Shown here: positions 43,291 through 52,625 of the stretch, in pieces
How the letters are laid out: every line of letters begins with the position of its first letter
How positions within the stretch are numbered: the first letter of the stretch is position 1
Assembly (NCBI GenBank): GCA_900471485.1
Contig: UCEU01000008.1
Coordinates: 129,314-193,313, forward strand
Source of the DNA: Hyphomicrobiales bacterium
Lineage (GTDB): Bacteria; Pseudomonadota; Alphaproteobacteria; Rhizobiales; Rhizobiaceae
Reading direction: 5' to 3'
Length of the DNA stretch: 64,000 nucleotides
Position numbers and translations under genes: made by a program
The notes under the pieces: generated by a model
Told to the model about the DNA's origin: nothing
Databases searched by the model: none
The model's input: only the letters and a program-made list of their open reading frames with translations

Positions 43291-44162
43291 GGCTGCGCTC
43301 GCTGCTCTTCGTTCCCGGCGATCGGCCCGACCGGATGGAGAAGGCGCTCGGCCTTGGCGCCGACGCCCTGATCCTCGATCTGGAAGATTCCGTGGCGCTG
43401 GCACGCAAGACCGAAGCCAGAAAAGCCGTCGCCTCGTTTCTCGGATCGGCGGTGCGCCGAGCGAGGCTCTTCGTCCGCATCAATGCGCTGGATAGCGGCT
43501 TGCTGGAGGACGATCTCGCGGCTGTTCTCGATGCGCGTCCCGACGCGCTGATGCTACCGAAAGCCGAAGGCAGCGGCAGCGTCGAGGCGCTGGCGGCGCT
43601 CGCGCCCGGCGTGCCGATCCTGCCGATCGCCACCGAAACGCCGTCGGCAATCTTCCAGCTCGGCAGCTACGCGGCGGTCCGCCACCGGCTTGTCGGCCTC
43701 ACCTGGGGCGCCGAAGACCTGCCGGCCGCCATCGGTGCCGTGAGCGCCCGCAATCCTGATGGCAGCTACACCAATCCCTATGAGCTCGTGCGCTCGCTCA
43801 CCCTGTTCGCCGGTCACGCGATCGGCGCCGCCGTGATCGATACCGTCTATCCCGATTTTCGCGATCTGGAAGGCCTGCAACGCCATGCGGAGCGCGCCCG
43901 CCGCGACGGCTTCACCGGGATGATGGCCATCCATCCCACGCAGGTGCCGATCATCAACGCATCGTTCACGCCGACGCCGGACGAAGTCGCCAAGGCAAGG
44001 GCGATTGTCGATGCCTTCGCCGACAACCCGGACAGCGGCGTATTGCAGCTGGATGGCAGGATGATCGACGCGCCTCATCTGCGGCAGGCACAGCGAATAT
44101 TGAACGCCGATGCGGCGGATCGGTCAGGACCTGCCACGGGTACGCCGAAATCACGTTTTTGA
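43287..44162 (+). CDS. CitE-like beta-hydroxyacyl-CoA lyase (HMG-CoA/citramalyl-CoA lyase candidate)
   Basis: 291 aa; start overlaps the hydratase stop (ATGA). CitE/CoA-lyase landmarks: RLRSLLFVPGDRPDRMEKA, ALILDLEDSV, LMLPKAEG, TETPSAIFQL, LTWGAEDLPAAIGA and GMMAIHPTQVP. No HMG-CoA lyase of the usual type is in the operon, so this protein probably cleaves the product of the MaoC step. Rv2498c, its counterpart in M. tuberculosis, acts on both (R)-HMG-CoA and citramalyl-CoA, linking leucine and itaconate breakdown. Confidence 0.85.
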   Translation: MRLRSLLFVPGDRPDRMEKALGLGADALILDLEDSVALARKTEARKAVASFLGSAVRRARLFVRINALDSGLLEDDLAAVLDARPDALMLPKAEGSGSVEALAALAPGVPILPIATETPSAIFQLGSYAAVRHRLVGLTWGAEDLPAAIGAVSARNPDGSYTNPYELVRSLTLFAGHAIGAAVIDTVYPDFRDLEGLQRHAERARRDGFTGMMAIHPTQVPIINASFTPTPDEVAKARAIVDAFADNPDSGVLQLDGRMIDAPHLRQAQRILNADAADRSGPATGTPKSRF

Positions 44163-44194
44163 CAGCACCCCGGGAAAACCGGAGCCTTTGATGA

Positions 44195-45226
44195 TCACGC
44201 CCGTTCGGTCAAAGCCGTGGGCGCCACTGCGGTCGCATCGAGCACTTCATCGTCCGTCGGCATTGTCTCCACCTCATTCACAGCCACCCGATAGGCCGAG
44301 GGCGAGCTGCCATTCACCCGCTTGAAGGCGTTGCTGAAGGCGCTTTCGGAGGTGTAGCCCAGCGAGCGGGCGACGGAGGCGATGGGAGTGCGGCCTTCGC
44401 GCAGCGCCCGCTCGGCAAGGCGCATGCGCCATTCCGTAAGGTAAGCAAGCGGGGCGACGCCGGAGACGGACTTGAAATGGACGGCAAACGAGGTACGCGA
44501 CATGGCGCAGGCGCTGGCGAGCTCCTCAAGGTGCCAGGCGCGCGAGGGTTCGCCGTGCATCAGGCGCAGCGCGGGCGCGATCCTGGGTTCGGCCAGCGCC
44601 TTCAGCCAGCCGGCGGGCATGCGGTCGGCGGCGCTCAAGTGCGAGCGCAGGATTTCGATGAAGAGCAGCTGGGTCAGCTGCGCGGAGGCAAGGGCTGCGC
44701 CCGGCTGGCCGACGTCGCGCTCCTCGATCAGCCGGTCGAGCAGCCAGCGGAAGATGGCGGCCTGCGGTGAGGCGGCGCGGGTGTGGATCCAGGTGGGCAG
44801 GATATCCGACAGCAGGCCACCCCTTAGCGGATCGAGCGCGACATGGCCGCCGATGTGGGCGAAATCATTGCCATCACCAAGCGTCATCAGCCGCCGCCCC
44901 GTGCCCGTGAAGATGCTCATGGCGTCGATCGGCTGAAGCGATGGATCGCTTGACAGCACAAAGCTGCGCTTCTTGGCGAGGAGGCCGACATCGCCCTCCT
45001 CAAAGCGGATCGACTCGGCCTCGCCCTCCAGCGTCACCCAGCAGCCACCCTTCACCACCGCGAAGAACTTGATCTTGTCACGCCCCGGAAAGGCGATCGA
45101 CCACGGGCCGCCCGCGGTAAAGCCGCCGGTAACGATCGCCTCGGCTTTCGTCAGGCTCAGGACATCGGAGAAGGGATCGGCCAGCATTATCGAACTATCG
45201 CGCAAGTCATGCGGATTTTCAAGCAT
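44195..45226 (-). CDS. AraC-family regulator with cupin-type sensor domain
   Basis: 343 aa. The N-terminal half (about 20-190) is a cupin_6-type domain with AVVKGGCWVTLEGEAESIRFEEGDV. The C-terminal part has two AraC HTH motifs: WHLEELASACAMSRTSFAVHF and SVARSLGYTSESAFSNAFKR. It is divergent from an SDR gene 83 bases away, as is common for AraC(cupin)/reductase pairs, and probably controls it. Convergent with the CitE-like gene. The start could also be the ATG at 45187. Confidence 0.88.
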   Translation of the reverse strand: MLENPHDLRDSSIMLADPFSDVLSLTKAEAIVTGGFTAGGPWSIAFPGRDKIKFFAVVKGGCWVTLEGEAESIRFEEGDVGLLAKKRSFVLSSDPSLQPIDAMSIFTGTGRRLMTLGDGNDFAHIGGHVALDPLRGGLLSDILPTWIHTRAASPQAAIFRWLLDRLIEERDVGQPGAALASAQLTQLLFIEILRSHLSAADRMPAGWLKALAEPRIAPALRLMHGEPSRAWHLEELASACAMSRTSFAVHFKSVSGVAPLAYLTEWRMRLAERALREGRTPIASVARSLGYTSESAFSNAFKRVNGSSPSAYRVAVNEVETMPTDDEVLDATAVAPTALTERA

Positions 45227-45309
45227 TCACAGTACGGACCGGGCTGCTTACCTTCCCGTCATCGAAGTTCGCCGCGATCCGATGCGGCGGCAGAAGCATG
45301 AGGCAAGTT

Positions 45310-46353
45310 ATGACGACTGACAATGAAGACACGCTCGTTCTCGTCACCGGCGGCACCGGGTTCATCGCGCAATATTGCATGCTGGCGCTGCTGAAACACG
45401 GCTATCGCGTGCGCACCACCATCCGTTCACCCGGGCGGGAGGACGAGGTGCGCGCGCACCTGAAGGTCGGCGGTGTCGATGCCGGTGACCGGCTGTCCGT
45501 CGCGATCGCCGATCTCGATCATGACGAGGGTTGGGCGGAGGCCGCCGCCGGCTGCACCTATGTGATGCACGGCGCCTCGCCGACGCCATCGGGCGACCAG
45601 ACGCGCGAGGAAGACTGGATCGAGCCCGCCGTCAACGGCAATCTCAGGGTGCTGCGCGCCGCGCGCGATGCCGGTGTCAGGCGGGTCGTGCTGACCTCGG
45701 CTTTCGGGGCCATCGGCGTTGGCCATGGGCCGGACCACCGGCGGCCGTTCGACGAGACCGACTGGAGCAATCTCGAAGGCAATGTCGCGCCCTACCAGAA
45801 ATCGAAGACGCTGTCGGAGCGCGCCGCCTGGGAGTTCATCGCCCGCGAGGGCCAAGGCATGGAGCTTTCGGCGGTCAACCCGGTCGCCGTCTACGGCCCG
45901 GTTCTCGGCGCCGACTATTCGCACTCGATCCGGCTGATCGCCAACATGCTGAAGGGGCAGCCGGGCTGCGTGAACGTCAACTCCTGCTGCGTCGACGTAC
46001 GCGATGTGGCTGATCTCCACCTGCGTTGCATGACCGACCCCGCGGCGGCCGGCGAGCGCTTCCTCGCCACCGTCGGTGACAGCCTGTGGATGGTCGAGGT
46101 CGCGGAGCTGCTGCGGCAAAGGCTTGGTGCGGCGGCGGCCAAGGTCTCGACCGATGTCTGGCCCGACGAGAAGGTGCGCATCGCCGGCGAGACGAATGCG
46201 CAGCTGAAGGCGGTGGTGCCGCTCCTCAATTACGACATGAACGCGACGGGCGAGAAGGCCAAACGCCTGCTCGGTTGGGCGCCGCGGTCAAGGGAAGAGG
46301 CGATCGTTGCCTGCGCGGAGAGTTTGGTTCGGCTTGGTCTGCTTGGACAGTAG
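45310..46353 (+). CDS. NAD(P)-dependent epimerase/reductase (extended SDR, dihydroflavonol reductase-like)
   Basis: 347 aa from the ATG at 45310 (GAGG just upstream); an ATG at 45298 adds four residues. The N-terminal nucleotide-binding motif is LVTGGTGFIAQYC, and the catalytic Tyr-x-x-x-Lys is YQKSK with a preceding Ser region (LTSAFGAIG). Resembles dihydroflavonol-4-reductase/cinnamoyl-CoA-reductase-like SDRs, which reduce carbonyls. Physiological substrate unknown. Divergent from and probably induced through the AraC protein. Confidence 0.88.
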   Translation: MTTDNEDTLVLVTGGTGFIAQYCMLALLKHGYRVRTTIRSPGREDEVRAHLKVGGVDAGDRLSVAIADLDHDEGWAEAAAGCTYVMHGASPTPSGDQTREEDWIEPAVNGNLRVLRAARDAGVRRVVLTSAFGAIGVGHGPDHRRPFDETDWSNLEGNVAPYQKSKTLSERAAWEFIAREGQGMELSAVNPVAVYGPVLGADYSHSIRLIANMLKGQPGCVNVNSCCVDVRDVADLHLRCMTDPAAAGERFLATVGDSLWMVEVAELLRQRLGAAAAKVSTDVWPDEKVRIAGETNAQLKAVVPLLNYDMNATGEKAKRLLGWAPRSREEAIVACAESLVRLGLLGQ

Positions 46354-46519
46354 CTGGCCTTCCGAGGTCGCCTGTCACGCCATCGCGAGCTGGTTGGCGC
46401 AGCCGGAAGGGCGCGTGATCGTCGGAGGGTAACTGTTCAGAAGTTAGAAATTTAGTTAATCCGAAAACACCAAATGAACCCGGCTGTGGCAAGCTGCTGC
46501 AATCAAGGCGGGTAGACAT

Positions 46520-48343
46520 ATGCTTCAGTTCCAGAATGCCATTCTTGAAATGATCGCCAGGGGCGAGGAGTTGTCGGCGACCATCGAGCGGCTATGCCGA
46601 CAGGTGGAGACGCGTATTCCGGGAATCGCCTGCTCCGTGCTCGCCGTAAAGGACGGGCGGCTGTTTCCGATTGCCGGCCCCTCCTTGCCGGAGCAGTATT
46701 CTCGTGCGCTCACCGGCATCGCCATTGGCCCGCTCGTCGGTTCCTGCGGCGCCGCGGCCTATCATGGCGCGGATGTTGCCGTCACCGACATCGACCGGGA
46801 CGGCCGCTGGCAGCACTACAGGCATCTGGTTACGCCGCTCGGCTTCAAGGCATGCTGGTCAACACCGATCTTCGCCGGCAACAGGGTGGTAGCCACCTTC
46901 GCGTTCTATTTTCGGGAATCGCGCGGACCAAGCGACGCGGAAAGGGAGATCGTCGACGCCTGTGTCCATCTGTGCGCGATTGCGATCGAACGCGAAGAGC
47001 GCGTATCCGAACGCGAGCAACTGACTTATACGGACGCGCTGACCGGATTGCCCAATCGCGCCCGCTTCAACATGATGCTCGCCGAGCAGGGGAAGGGTGG
47101 TGGCAAATCCTGGGGTTTGCTGCTGGCGGATGTCGACAATCTCAAGCTCGTCAACGACACGTTCGGCCATGCCGCCGGAGACGCCCTGATTCAAACGGTC
47201 GCCCGCCGCATGGCGGTGGCGATCGCCAGCGAGAAGATCTTCCGGCTGGGCGGCGACGAATTCGCGGCCATCCTCGACGCGACGGAGATGGCGGCGCTCG
47301 GCCGGCATGCCGACGCGCTGATCCGTGAAACCAAGCGCCCCGCGCAGTGCGACGGCCATGTCGTGTTTCCGGCAGTCACCATCGGCGGCGCGCTCGCCGG
47401 GCAAGACATGACGCCCGGCGAGGTGCAGCACAATGCCGACATCGCCCTCTATCACGGCAAGGAGCGCAACCGCGGAGAGTATACGAGCTATTTCAAGGGG
47501 CTCGGCACGGCGCTGACCCGCCGGTTCCGCGCTATCCGGGACGTCGGCGTCGCGCTGTCGGAGAACCGCATCGAGGCGCATTACCAGCCGATCGTCAGGC
47601 TCGACACGCGCGAGATCGTCGGCTTCGAAGCCCTTGCGCGGATGCGCACGAGCGGCGGCGAGCTGATATCTGCCGCCCATTTCCACGAGGCGACGCTCGA
47701 TGGCCATATCGCGGCGCAACTGACGGACCGGATGATAGCTCTGGTTTCGGCAGACATGCGGCGCTGGCTGGACATGGGGCTGCCACTGCAGCATGTCGGC
47801 ATCAACCTTTCCGCTGCCGATTTCCGGGTCGACGATCTCCAGGGGCGGCTTTGCGAGGCGTTCATGGCGGCGGGCGTGCCGCTGGATCATCTGATCATCG
47901 AGGTTACGGAATCCGTCTATCTCGGAAAGGGCGACCATGTCGTCGCCGACGAAATCAAGGCGCTGAGGTCGAAGGGGCTGAAGGTCGCGCTCGACGATTT
48001 CGGTACCGGTTTCGCCTCCCTGACGCATCTGCTCACGGTTCCTGTCGATATCATCAAGATAGACAAGTCGTTCATCGATCGGCTCGCTCCGCCCGACGCC
48101 GCCGCCGTCATCGTGGAGGGGGTGATGGCGATCGCCACCAAGCTCGGCATTCGCGTGGTTGCCGAGGGCATCGAGACCGAGCGACAGGCCGAGCATCTGC
48201 AGGCGCTCGGCTGCATGTTGGGGCAGGGCTATCTGTATTCCAAGGCGGTCGACCGCCATACCGCGACCGACCTGCTCGCGACCTCCGCCCAGCGACTGGA
48301 GCCGGAGCAGGCAATCTCGGATCGCGTCAAGGCGGGGGCCTGA
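46520..48343 (+). CDS. GAF-GGDEF-EAL protein (c-di-GMP turnover)
   Basis: 607 aa, no membrane segment, so cytoplasmic. Residues about 15-160 are a GAF domain (CRQVETRIPGIACSVLAVKD, CWSTPIFAGNRVVATFAFY). The diguanylate cyclase domain has an intact GGDEF at 244-248. The phosphodiesterase domain has an intact EAL at 370-372 plus DDFGTGFASL and the later VVAEGIETE. Both halves look competent, so the net activity is probably set by the GAF ligand. Transcribed alone. Confidence 0.92.
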   Translation: MLQFQNAILEMIARGEELSATIERLCRQVETRIPGIACSVLAVKDGRLFPIAGPSLPEQYSRALTGIAIGPLVGSCGAAAYHGADVAVTDIDRDGRWQHYRHLVTPLGFKACWSTPIFAGNRVVATFAFYFRESRGPSDAEREIVDACVHLCAIAIEREERVSEREQLTYTDALTGLPNRARFNMMLAEQGKGGGKSWGLLLADVDNLKLVNDTFGHAAGDALIQTVARRMAVAIASEKIFRLGGDEFAAILDATEMAALGRHADALIRETKRPAQCDGHVVFPAVTIGGALAGQDMTPGEVQHNADIALYHGKERNRGEYTSYFKGLGTALTRRFRAIRDVGVALSENRIEAHYQPIVRLDTREIVGFEALARMRTSGGELISAAHFHEATLDGHIAAQLTDRMIALVSADMRRWLDMGLPLQHVGINLSAADFRVDDLQGRLCEAFMAAGVPLDHLIIEVTESVYLGKGDHVVADEIKALRSKGLKVALDDFGTGFASLTHLLTVPVDIIKIDKSFIDRLAPPDAAAVIVEGVMAIATKLGIRVVAEGIETERQAEHLQALGCMLGQGYLYSKAVDRHTATDLLATSAQRLEPEQAISDRVKAGA

Positions 48344-48353
48344 CCGCGGTCAG

Positions 48354-50339
48354 CTACTTGGCCACGGCCTTCGCATCGCTGCCATGCGGCCTGTGCCGGC
48401 GCTTCACGAGGCGTGAAATGACGTTGCGTTTCTTCTTGCGCGGGACAAGATCGACGTCGCTGACAAGCCGCGCGCCTCCCTCGCGGCGTTCGAGCGTGAT
48501 CTTGCGGCTGTGGAACGCTTCCAGTTCGGCGCGGTGCCCGACGCTGATGATGGTGGCCTTCGGCAGGTCCTCGATCAGCATCGCCATCAGGTGGTCCTGG
48601 CTCTTTTCGTCCAGCGCCGAGGTCGCTTCGTCGAGCACGATGATATCGGGCACGTGCAGGAGAAGCCTTGCGAAGGCGAGGCGCTGCTTTTCACCGCCCG
48701 ACAGCGTCTGGTCCCACGGCGCATCTTCCTCGAGCTTTTCCCTGAGATGGCCGAGACCGACCTTTTCGAGCGCGGCGCTCATCTCCTCGATCGTCCAGTC
48801 CTCCGCGTCGCGCGGATAGGCTACGGCGCGGCGCAGCGTGCCCGAGGGGATGTACGGCCGCTGCGGCAGCATGAACAGGCGCATGTCGGGATCGAAATCG
48901 ACGCTGCCTTCGCCCCAGGGCCAGAGCCCGGCAATGGCGCGCACCAGCGTGCTCTTGCCCGAGCCGGACTCGCCGGACACAAGCACGCGCTCCCCCGGCT
49001 CGATCTCGACCTGGGTTTCCTTGACCAGCGCCGTGCCATCACCGAGCGACACCGAGAGGTCGTTCAAGTTGAGAATGGCTGTACCCTTGGCCTCGCCCCG
49101 CTTGATGCGGCCGAGTGTATCGCTCTGTTCGGCCCGCTCCAGTCCGTCGATCGACATCATCAGCGAGGCGACGCGGCGCGCGCAGGCGTTCCAGTCGGCG
49201 AGACGCGGATAGTTGTCGACCAGCCATCCGAACGCGCTCTGCACGATGGTGAAGGCCGATGCCGCCTGCATCACCTGTCCGAGGCTCATGCTGCCATCGA
49301 GGAATTTCGGGGCACAGAGCAGCACGGGAACGACAGGGGCGATCAGCAGCGATCCATGCGACACGATCGTCGTGCGCATGTACTGGCGGGCAAGCAGCGC
49401 CCATTGGTGCAGCACGTTGCCGAAGGTCTTGTCGAGGTCGTTGCGCTCCTCTTCCTCGCCGCCCAGAAGCGCGATGCTTTCGCCGTTCTCGCGCACGCGG
49501 GTCAACGTATAGCGAAACTCCGCCTCCACCTGGTTCTTCACTTCCGAGACCTGAACGAAGTGGCGCGCGATGAAGGCGATCGAGCTCGACGTGATCACCG
49601 CGTAGAGCACGGCAGTGACGACGAGGAAGCCCGGTATGGTGATGATGGTGCCGCCGATCGGCAGCGAAAGCGCGCCGCCGATCATCCATAGCACGACGAT
49701 GAAGGTGGATGCCGATACGAAGGCCGAGATCACGCCGGCGACGAAATCGACGGGAGACTCGGTCGCGATCCGCATGTCCTCGGAGAGGCGCGCCTCGGGG
49801 TTCTTGTGATCACCGTCGATCAGGTTCAGCTGGTAGTATCGGCCATTGGCAAGCCACCGGCCGATCAGCGCCTTGGTGAGCCAGGCCCGCCAGCGCCGCT
49901 GCATCTTCATGCGCATGTAGACCTGGATGGTGACAAGCGCGACGCTGCCGAGAACGAGCGGCGGAAAGAGTGCGCCGAAGAAATAGACTGTGGGAGCATC
50001 GCGCCGCTCGATGGCATCGAACAGGCCGCGGTTCCAGACGTTGATGCCGTACTGGAAGCCGACATTGAGGCCGATCATCACCAGCAGCCCGATCGAAAGC
50101 GGCCACGCCAGCGTGTCGCCATGCCGCGCCCAGTAGCCGCGGGCGCTGATCCAGAAGCGTTTGAGGAGATAGGCCTTGCGCGCCCGCTCGAATTCCTCGG
50201 GCGTCATGTCGGGCTGCGGCTCGACGGCCTCCGGCGGCGGCACTGGTTCGGCCGGCGGCGCCTTGTCTTCGGTCGCTTCGTCAACGCCTTCAGCTTGCTT
50301 GCCGTCTGGCGATTTCGCTCTGGTATCGACATCCCTCAT
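48354..50339 (-). CDS. ABC transporter with fused permease and ATPase (SbmA/BacA-like, YddA type)
   Basis: 661 aa. A Pro/Glu-rich N-terminal extension (1-60) precedes a membrane domain of about six helices (60-380) of the SbmA/BacA-like fold, with ARYYQL-type text as NGRYYQLNLIDGDHKNPEAR. The ATPase domain has Walker A SGESGSGKST, signature LSGGEKQR and Walker B IIVLDEATSALDE. Family members move vitamin B12, peptides or very-long-chain lipids. Convergent with the GGDEF-EAL gene. Substrate unknown. Confidence 0.88.
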   Translation of the reverse strand: MRDVDTRAKSPDGKQAEGVDEATEDKAPPAEPVPPPEAVEPQPDMTPEEFERARKAYLLKRFWISARGYWARHGDTLAWPLSIGLLVMIGLNVGFQYGINVWNRGLFDAIERRDAPTVYFFGALFPPLVLGSVALVTIQVYMRMKMQRRWRAWLTKALIGRWLANGRYYQLNLIDGDHKNPEARLSEDMRIATESPVDFVAGVISAFVSASTFIVVLWMIGGALSLPIGGTIITIPGFLVVTAVLYAVITSSSIAFIARHFVQVSEVKNQVEAEFRYTLTRVRENGESIALLGGEEEERNDLDKTFGNVLHQWALLARQYMRTTIVSHGSLLIAPVVPVLLCAPKFLDGSMSLGQVMQAASAFTIVQSAFGWLVDNYPRLADWNACARRVASLMMSIDGLERAEQSDTLGRIKRGEAKGTAILNLNDLSVSLGDGTALVKETQVEIEPGERVLVSGESGSGKSTLVRAIAGLWPWGEGSVDFDPDMRLFMLPQRPYIPSGTLRRAVAYPRDAEDWTIEEMSAALEKVGLGHLREKLEEDAPWDQTLSGGEKQRLAFARLLLHVPDIIVLDEATSALDEKSQDHLMAMLIEDLPKATIISVGHRAELEAFHSRKITLERREGGARLVSDVDLVPRKKKRNVISRLVKRRHRPHGSDAKAVAK

Positions 50340-50570
50340 CTTCGCATAACGCCTTTAAAATCAGAAAGTTTCACGGCGGCGGGATCGGGACAGGAACGGC
50401 CTGAGGCCGTGTCGCACCAAGGGCGGACCGGCCGGATATGCCTGATGATGACGCAGCCATTCGATATCTACGTCACGCGGAAAGCACGCCTATCCGACCT
50501 AAGTCCGATACCGGAAACAATCGGTTTGCGCCGGGCTTTTCCCTGCAGCAATCACAAGGAGAATGAAAAA

Positions 50571-50957
50571 ATGAAACGCATTATTCTCGCAGCAGCAATG
50601 ACCTGTCTCGCCGCCTCGGCCTATGCCGATGGCGCGGTTACGGGAGCGGTTGGTGGTGCTGCCACGGGCGCCATTGTCGGCGGTCCCATCGGTGCTGGTG
50701 TCGGCGCGGTCGTCGGTGGCGTTACCGGCGCGGTCATCGATCCTCCGCCCGCCGAAGTCGTCACCTATGTGCAGCAGGCACCCATGCCGGCACAGCCCGT
50801 CATCGTCCAGGAACGGGTCGCGGTTGGCGCAGCCCTTCCGGCCGACGTGGTGGTGACGCCGGTTCCCGACAATCCGCACTACGGCTACGTGGTGATGGGC
50901 CAGGAGCGCGTCATCGTCGAGCCGCAGACGCGCAAGGTCGTCCAGGTCATTCAGTAG
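50571..50957 (+). CDS. Secreted DUF1236 protein with glycine-zipper segment
   Basis: 128 aa from the ATG at 50571, with AAGGAG upstream; the long open frame before it is not coding. Signal peptide MKRIILAAAMTCLAASAYA. A glycine-zipper stretch follows (GAVTGAVGGAATGAIVGGPI), then a DUF1236 domain ending in VVTPVPDNPHYGYVVMG and VIVEPQTRKVVQVIQ. Periplasmic or membrane-associated. Paralogue of the protein at 52740-53138, with the same zipper and C-terminus. Function unknown; an envelope role is likely. Confidence 0.85.
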   Translation: MKRIILAAAMTCLAASAYADGAVTGAVGGAATGAIVGGPIGAGVGAVVGGVTGAVIDPPPAEVVTYVQQAPMPAQPVIVQERVAVGAALPADVVVTPVPDNPHYGYVVMGQERVIVEPQTRKVVQVIQ

Positions 50958-50997
50958 TGGCATTCGACGGCTAGGCCCACCCACCGTCGAATGATCG

Positions 50998-51023
50998 CAG
51001 GCGCCGGCTCGAGCCGGCGCCTG
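50998..51023 (+). terminator. Rho-independent terminator after DUF1236 gene
   Basis: A 26-base perfect palindrome, CAGGCGCCGGCTC followed by its complement, then TTTGCGTTTT. A second stem (CATTCGACGG 50961-50970 with CCGTCGAATG 50984-50993) lies directly before it. It ends the transcript of the DUF1236 gene. Confidence 0.8.
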
Positions 51024-51614
51024 TTTGCGTTTTGGGATCGAGATCTCCACACGCGTGGATAACAATCTTGCGCGGCGAAAGATATCGACGCGATTTCAGC
51101 AGCTTGAGAATTGTATCGTCCCCGCCCATCCCCGTGTCCGCAGGCGCTCCCATACTGATGTCGTCATTGGACAGGGAGCCGGGTCGCGAACCGGATCTGA
51201 CACATCAGGGCGCAAGCCCGGCGTCCGGTGATGGTTGTTGAGAGGTGGATGTCGAGATCGTCAGGATCTGCCATCCATCCGGAAGCGAAAGGCCGAGAGA
51301 CGCTCCTGTCGGCCTGGATATCCGGAAGCCTCGATATGATCGGGCAGGCGATATTGCCTGACATTACTACTTCATACCGACCTTCGCCTGCCCATTCCCA
51401 TCCTGTCATGCCGTCGCGGAGAACTTTCCGGCGCGGGGTTTTGTGCTGTTTGGTGGATGGTCGGCTTGAGCGGGCTATTGCCTGGACTGGGCAGGTGCCC
51501 CTACTCAGGTCGTTCCGTGGCATACCACACACCAAAAGATCGGCGACACTCAAACCGCCGATCTTCCCGCTAGACTTGATTACCCCCTGACACCGCCAGC
51601 CGACGGTGTCAGCC
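51024..51614. other. Gene-poor stretch without recognised feature
   Basis: About 590 bases with no convincing gene. Open frames of 120 aa (plus) and 157 aa (minus) overlap each other, lack ribosome-binding sites and resemble no family. Base composition is somewhat less GC-rich than the neighbouring genes. No repeats or structured RNA were recognised by eye. Confidence 0.5.
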
Positions 51615-51776
51615 CTATCGCCCCACATCCCGGTCAACGCTTACAAACACCCTGACACGGTCCTCACCCTCGCTCGCTGCATTCGACAGGAGAAACAGAA
51701 CGATCCCGGCCATGGCCATGAGGATGACGATGACAGGCGTTGCGAGGCTGGCGGGTTTGGGGTCCTTGTAGATCAT
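51615..51776 (-). CDS. Small single-span membrane protein
   Basis: 53 aa, found by reading the minus strand downstream of the DUF1236-like gene. The ATG at 51776 is preceded by GGGAG with eight-base spacing. Sequence starts MIYKDPKPASLATPVIVILM and has one hydrophobic helix at about residues 12-32, followed by a polar, Arg/Glu-rich tail ending at 51615. I do not recognise a family. The gap to the upstream gene is 45 bases, so it is probably cotranscribed with it. Confidence 0.6.
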   Translation of the reverse strand: MIYKDPKPASLATPVIVILMAMAGIVLFLLSNAASEGEDRVRVFVSVDRDVGR

Positions 51777-51821
51777 TCCGCTTCTCCCGAAGCCGGCGGC
51801 GCGAGCGCCGCCGGGCGGCCG

Positions 51822-52625
51822 TCAGGCCGCGATGATGTAGACGATGGTGAATTCCGTCGGATCCACGATCACGATCCGGCCGTCGGCCAGGATGAAGAAG
51901 CGGTAGGTCTTGTACTGCGGCACGATCTCGATGATGCGCGGCGGCAGGGGCTCCAGGCGAATCTTGCGGGGGATGGTGGTTCCGACCGAAACGGTGAAGT
52001 TGGTTTCGCGAACCGGCTCGACGTGGACTTCCCTGATCACCTGCCGGACTTCCGTCTGCTGTTTGACGGAGATGTTCACGTTGGTCGTGTTGGTTTCGGT
52101 CTTGCTTTCAGTCTTGCCTTCGGCCTTTGCCTTGCCTTCTGCATTGCCGCCGTCGGCCGTCGCGTCGCCTGATGTCTGGCCTTGCGGCGTCGCAGCGTCG
52201 TTCGTCTGCGGCTTGTCGCCTTTGGTTGCTGGAGCACTGGTGCCACCCTCCGTGGATTTCGTGTCTGCTGCCTTCGGAGCTGCCTGTTTGGAACCCTCCG
52301 CCTTGGAACCATCAGGCTTGGCGGTCTGATCCGCGCCAGTGGGCGCCGTCTGCTCCGTGGGCTTCATTGTCTTTTCGGTGGACGAGCCGCGCTCGGTGCC
52401 GCCGTTCGAACCCGCGGCCGGCGGTTGCGCCTGCGTGCCGTCGCCGGATTGCGCCGGTTGGTCTGCATTCGGCTGTTGCGTTGCGTCGCCGCCGGGCTGT
52501 TCCGTCTGGGGAGCGCCCTTCTTCTTGATGATCGGCTCCTCCTGGGCGGAAGCGGCGGCGAGGCCGATGGATGACACACCGATCGACAGGGCCGTCATCA
52601 GCACGGCGAGGGTCTTGGTTTTCAT
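51822..52625 (-). CDS. Secreted low-complexity protein with C-terminal DUF1236 domain
   Basis: 267 aa. Signal peptide to about residue 27 (ASAQ). Residues 30-165 are a Gln/Thr/Pro/Gly/Lys-rich low-complexity region. The C-terminal part, from about VNISVKQQTEVRQVIREV, ends in a DUF1236 domain (IRLEPLPPRIIEIVPQYKTY, GRIVIVDPTEFTIVYIIAA). The middle resembles a flexible periplasmic linker. Third DUF1236-type protein of the cluster; function unknown. Confidence 0.82.
   Translation of the reverse strand: MKTKTLAVLMTALSIGVSSIGLAAASAQEEPIIKKKGAPQTEQPGGDATQQPNADQPAQSGDGTQAQPPAAGSNGGTERGSSTEKTMKPTEQTAPTGADQTAKPDGSKAEGSKQAAPKAADTKSTEGGTSAPATKGDKPQTNDAATPQGQTSGDATADGGNAEGKAKAEGKTESKTETNTTNVNISVKQQTEVRQVIREVHVEPVRETNFTVSVGTTIPRKIRLEPLPPRIIEIVPQYKTYRFFILADGRIVIVDPTEFTIVYIIAA

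Noticed and set aside
50348..50372. GAAAC-N16-CGTT on the minus strand before the ABC exporter
   Set aside because: One mismatch to the EcfG consensus and the -10 element would be only eight bases from the start codon, too close for a normal promoter.
51164..51637. Open frames of 157 aa (minus) and 120 aa (plus) in the gene-poor stretch
   Set aside because: They overlap each other, lack ribosome-binding sites and show no family resemblance.
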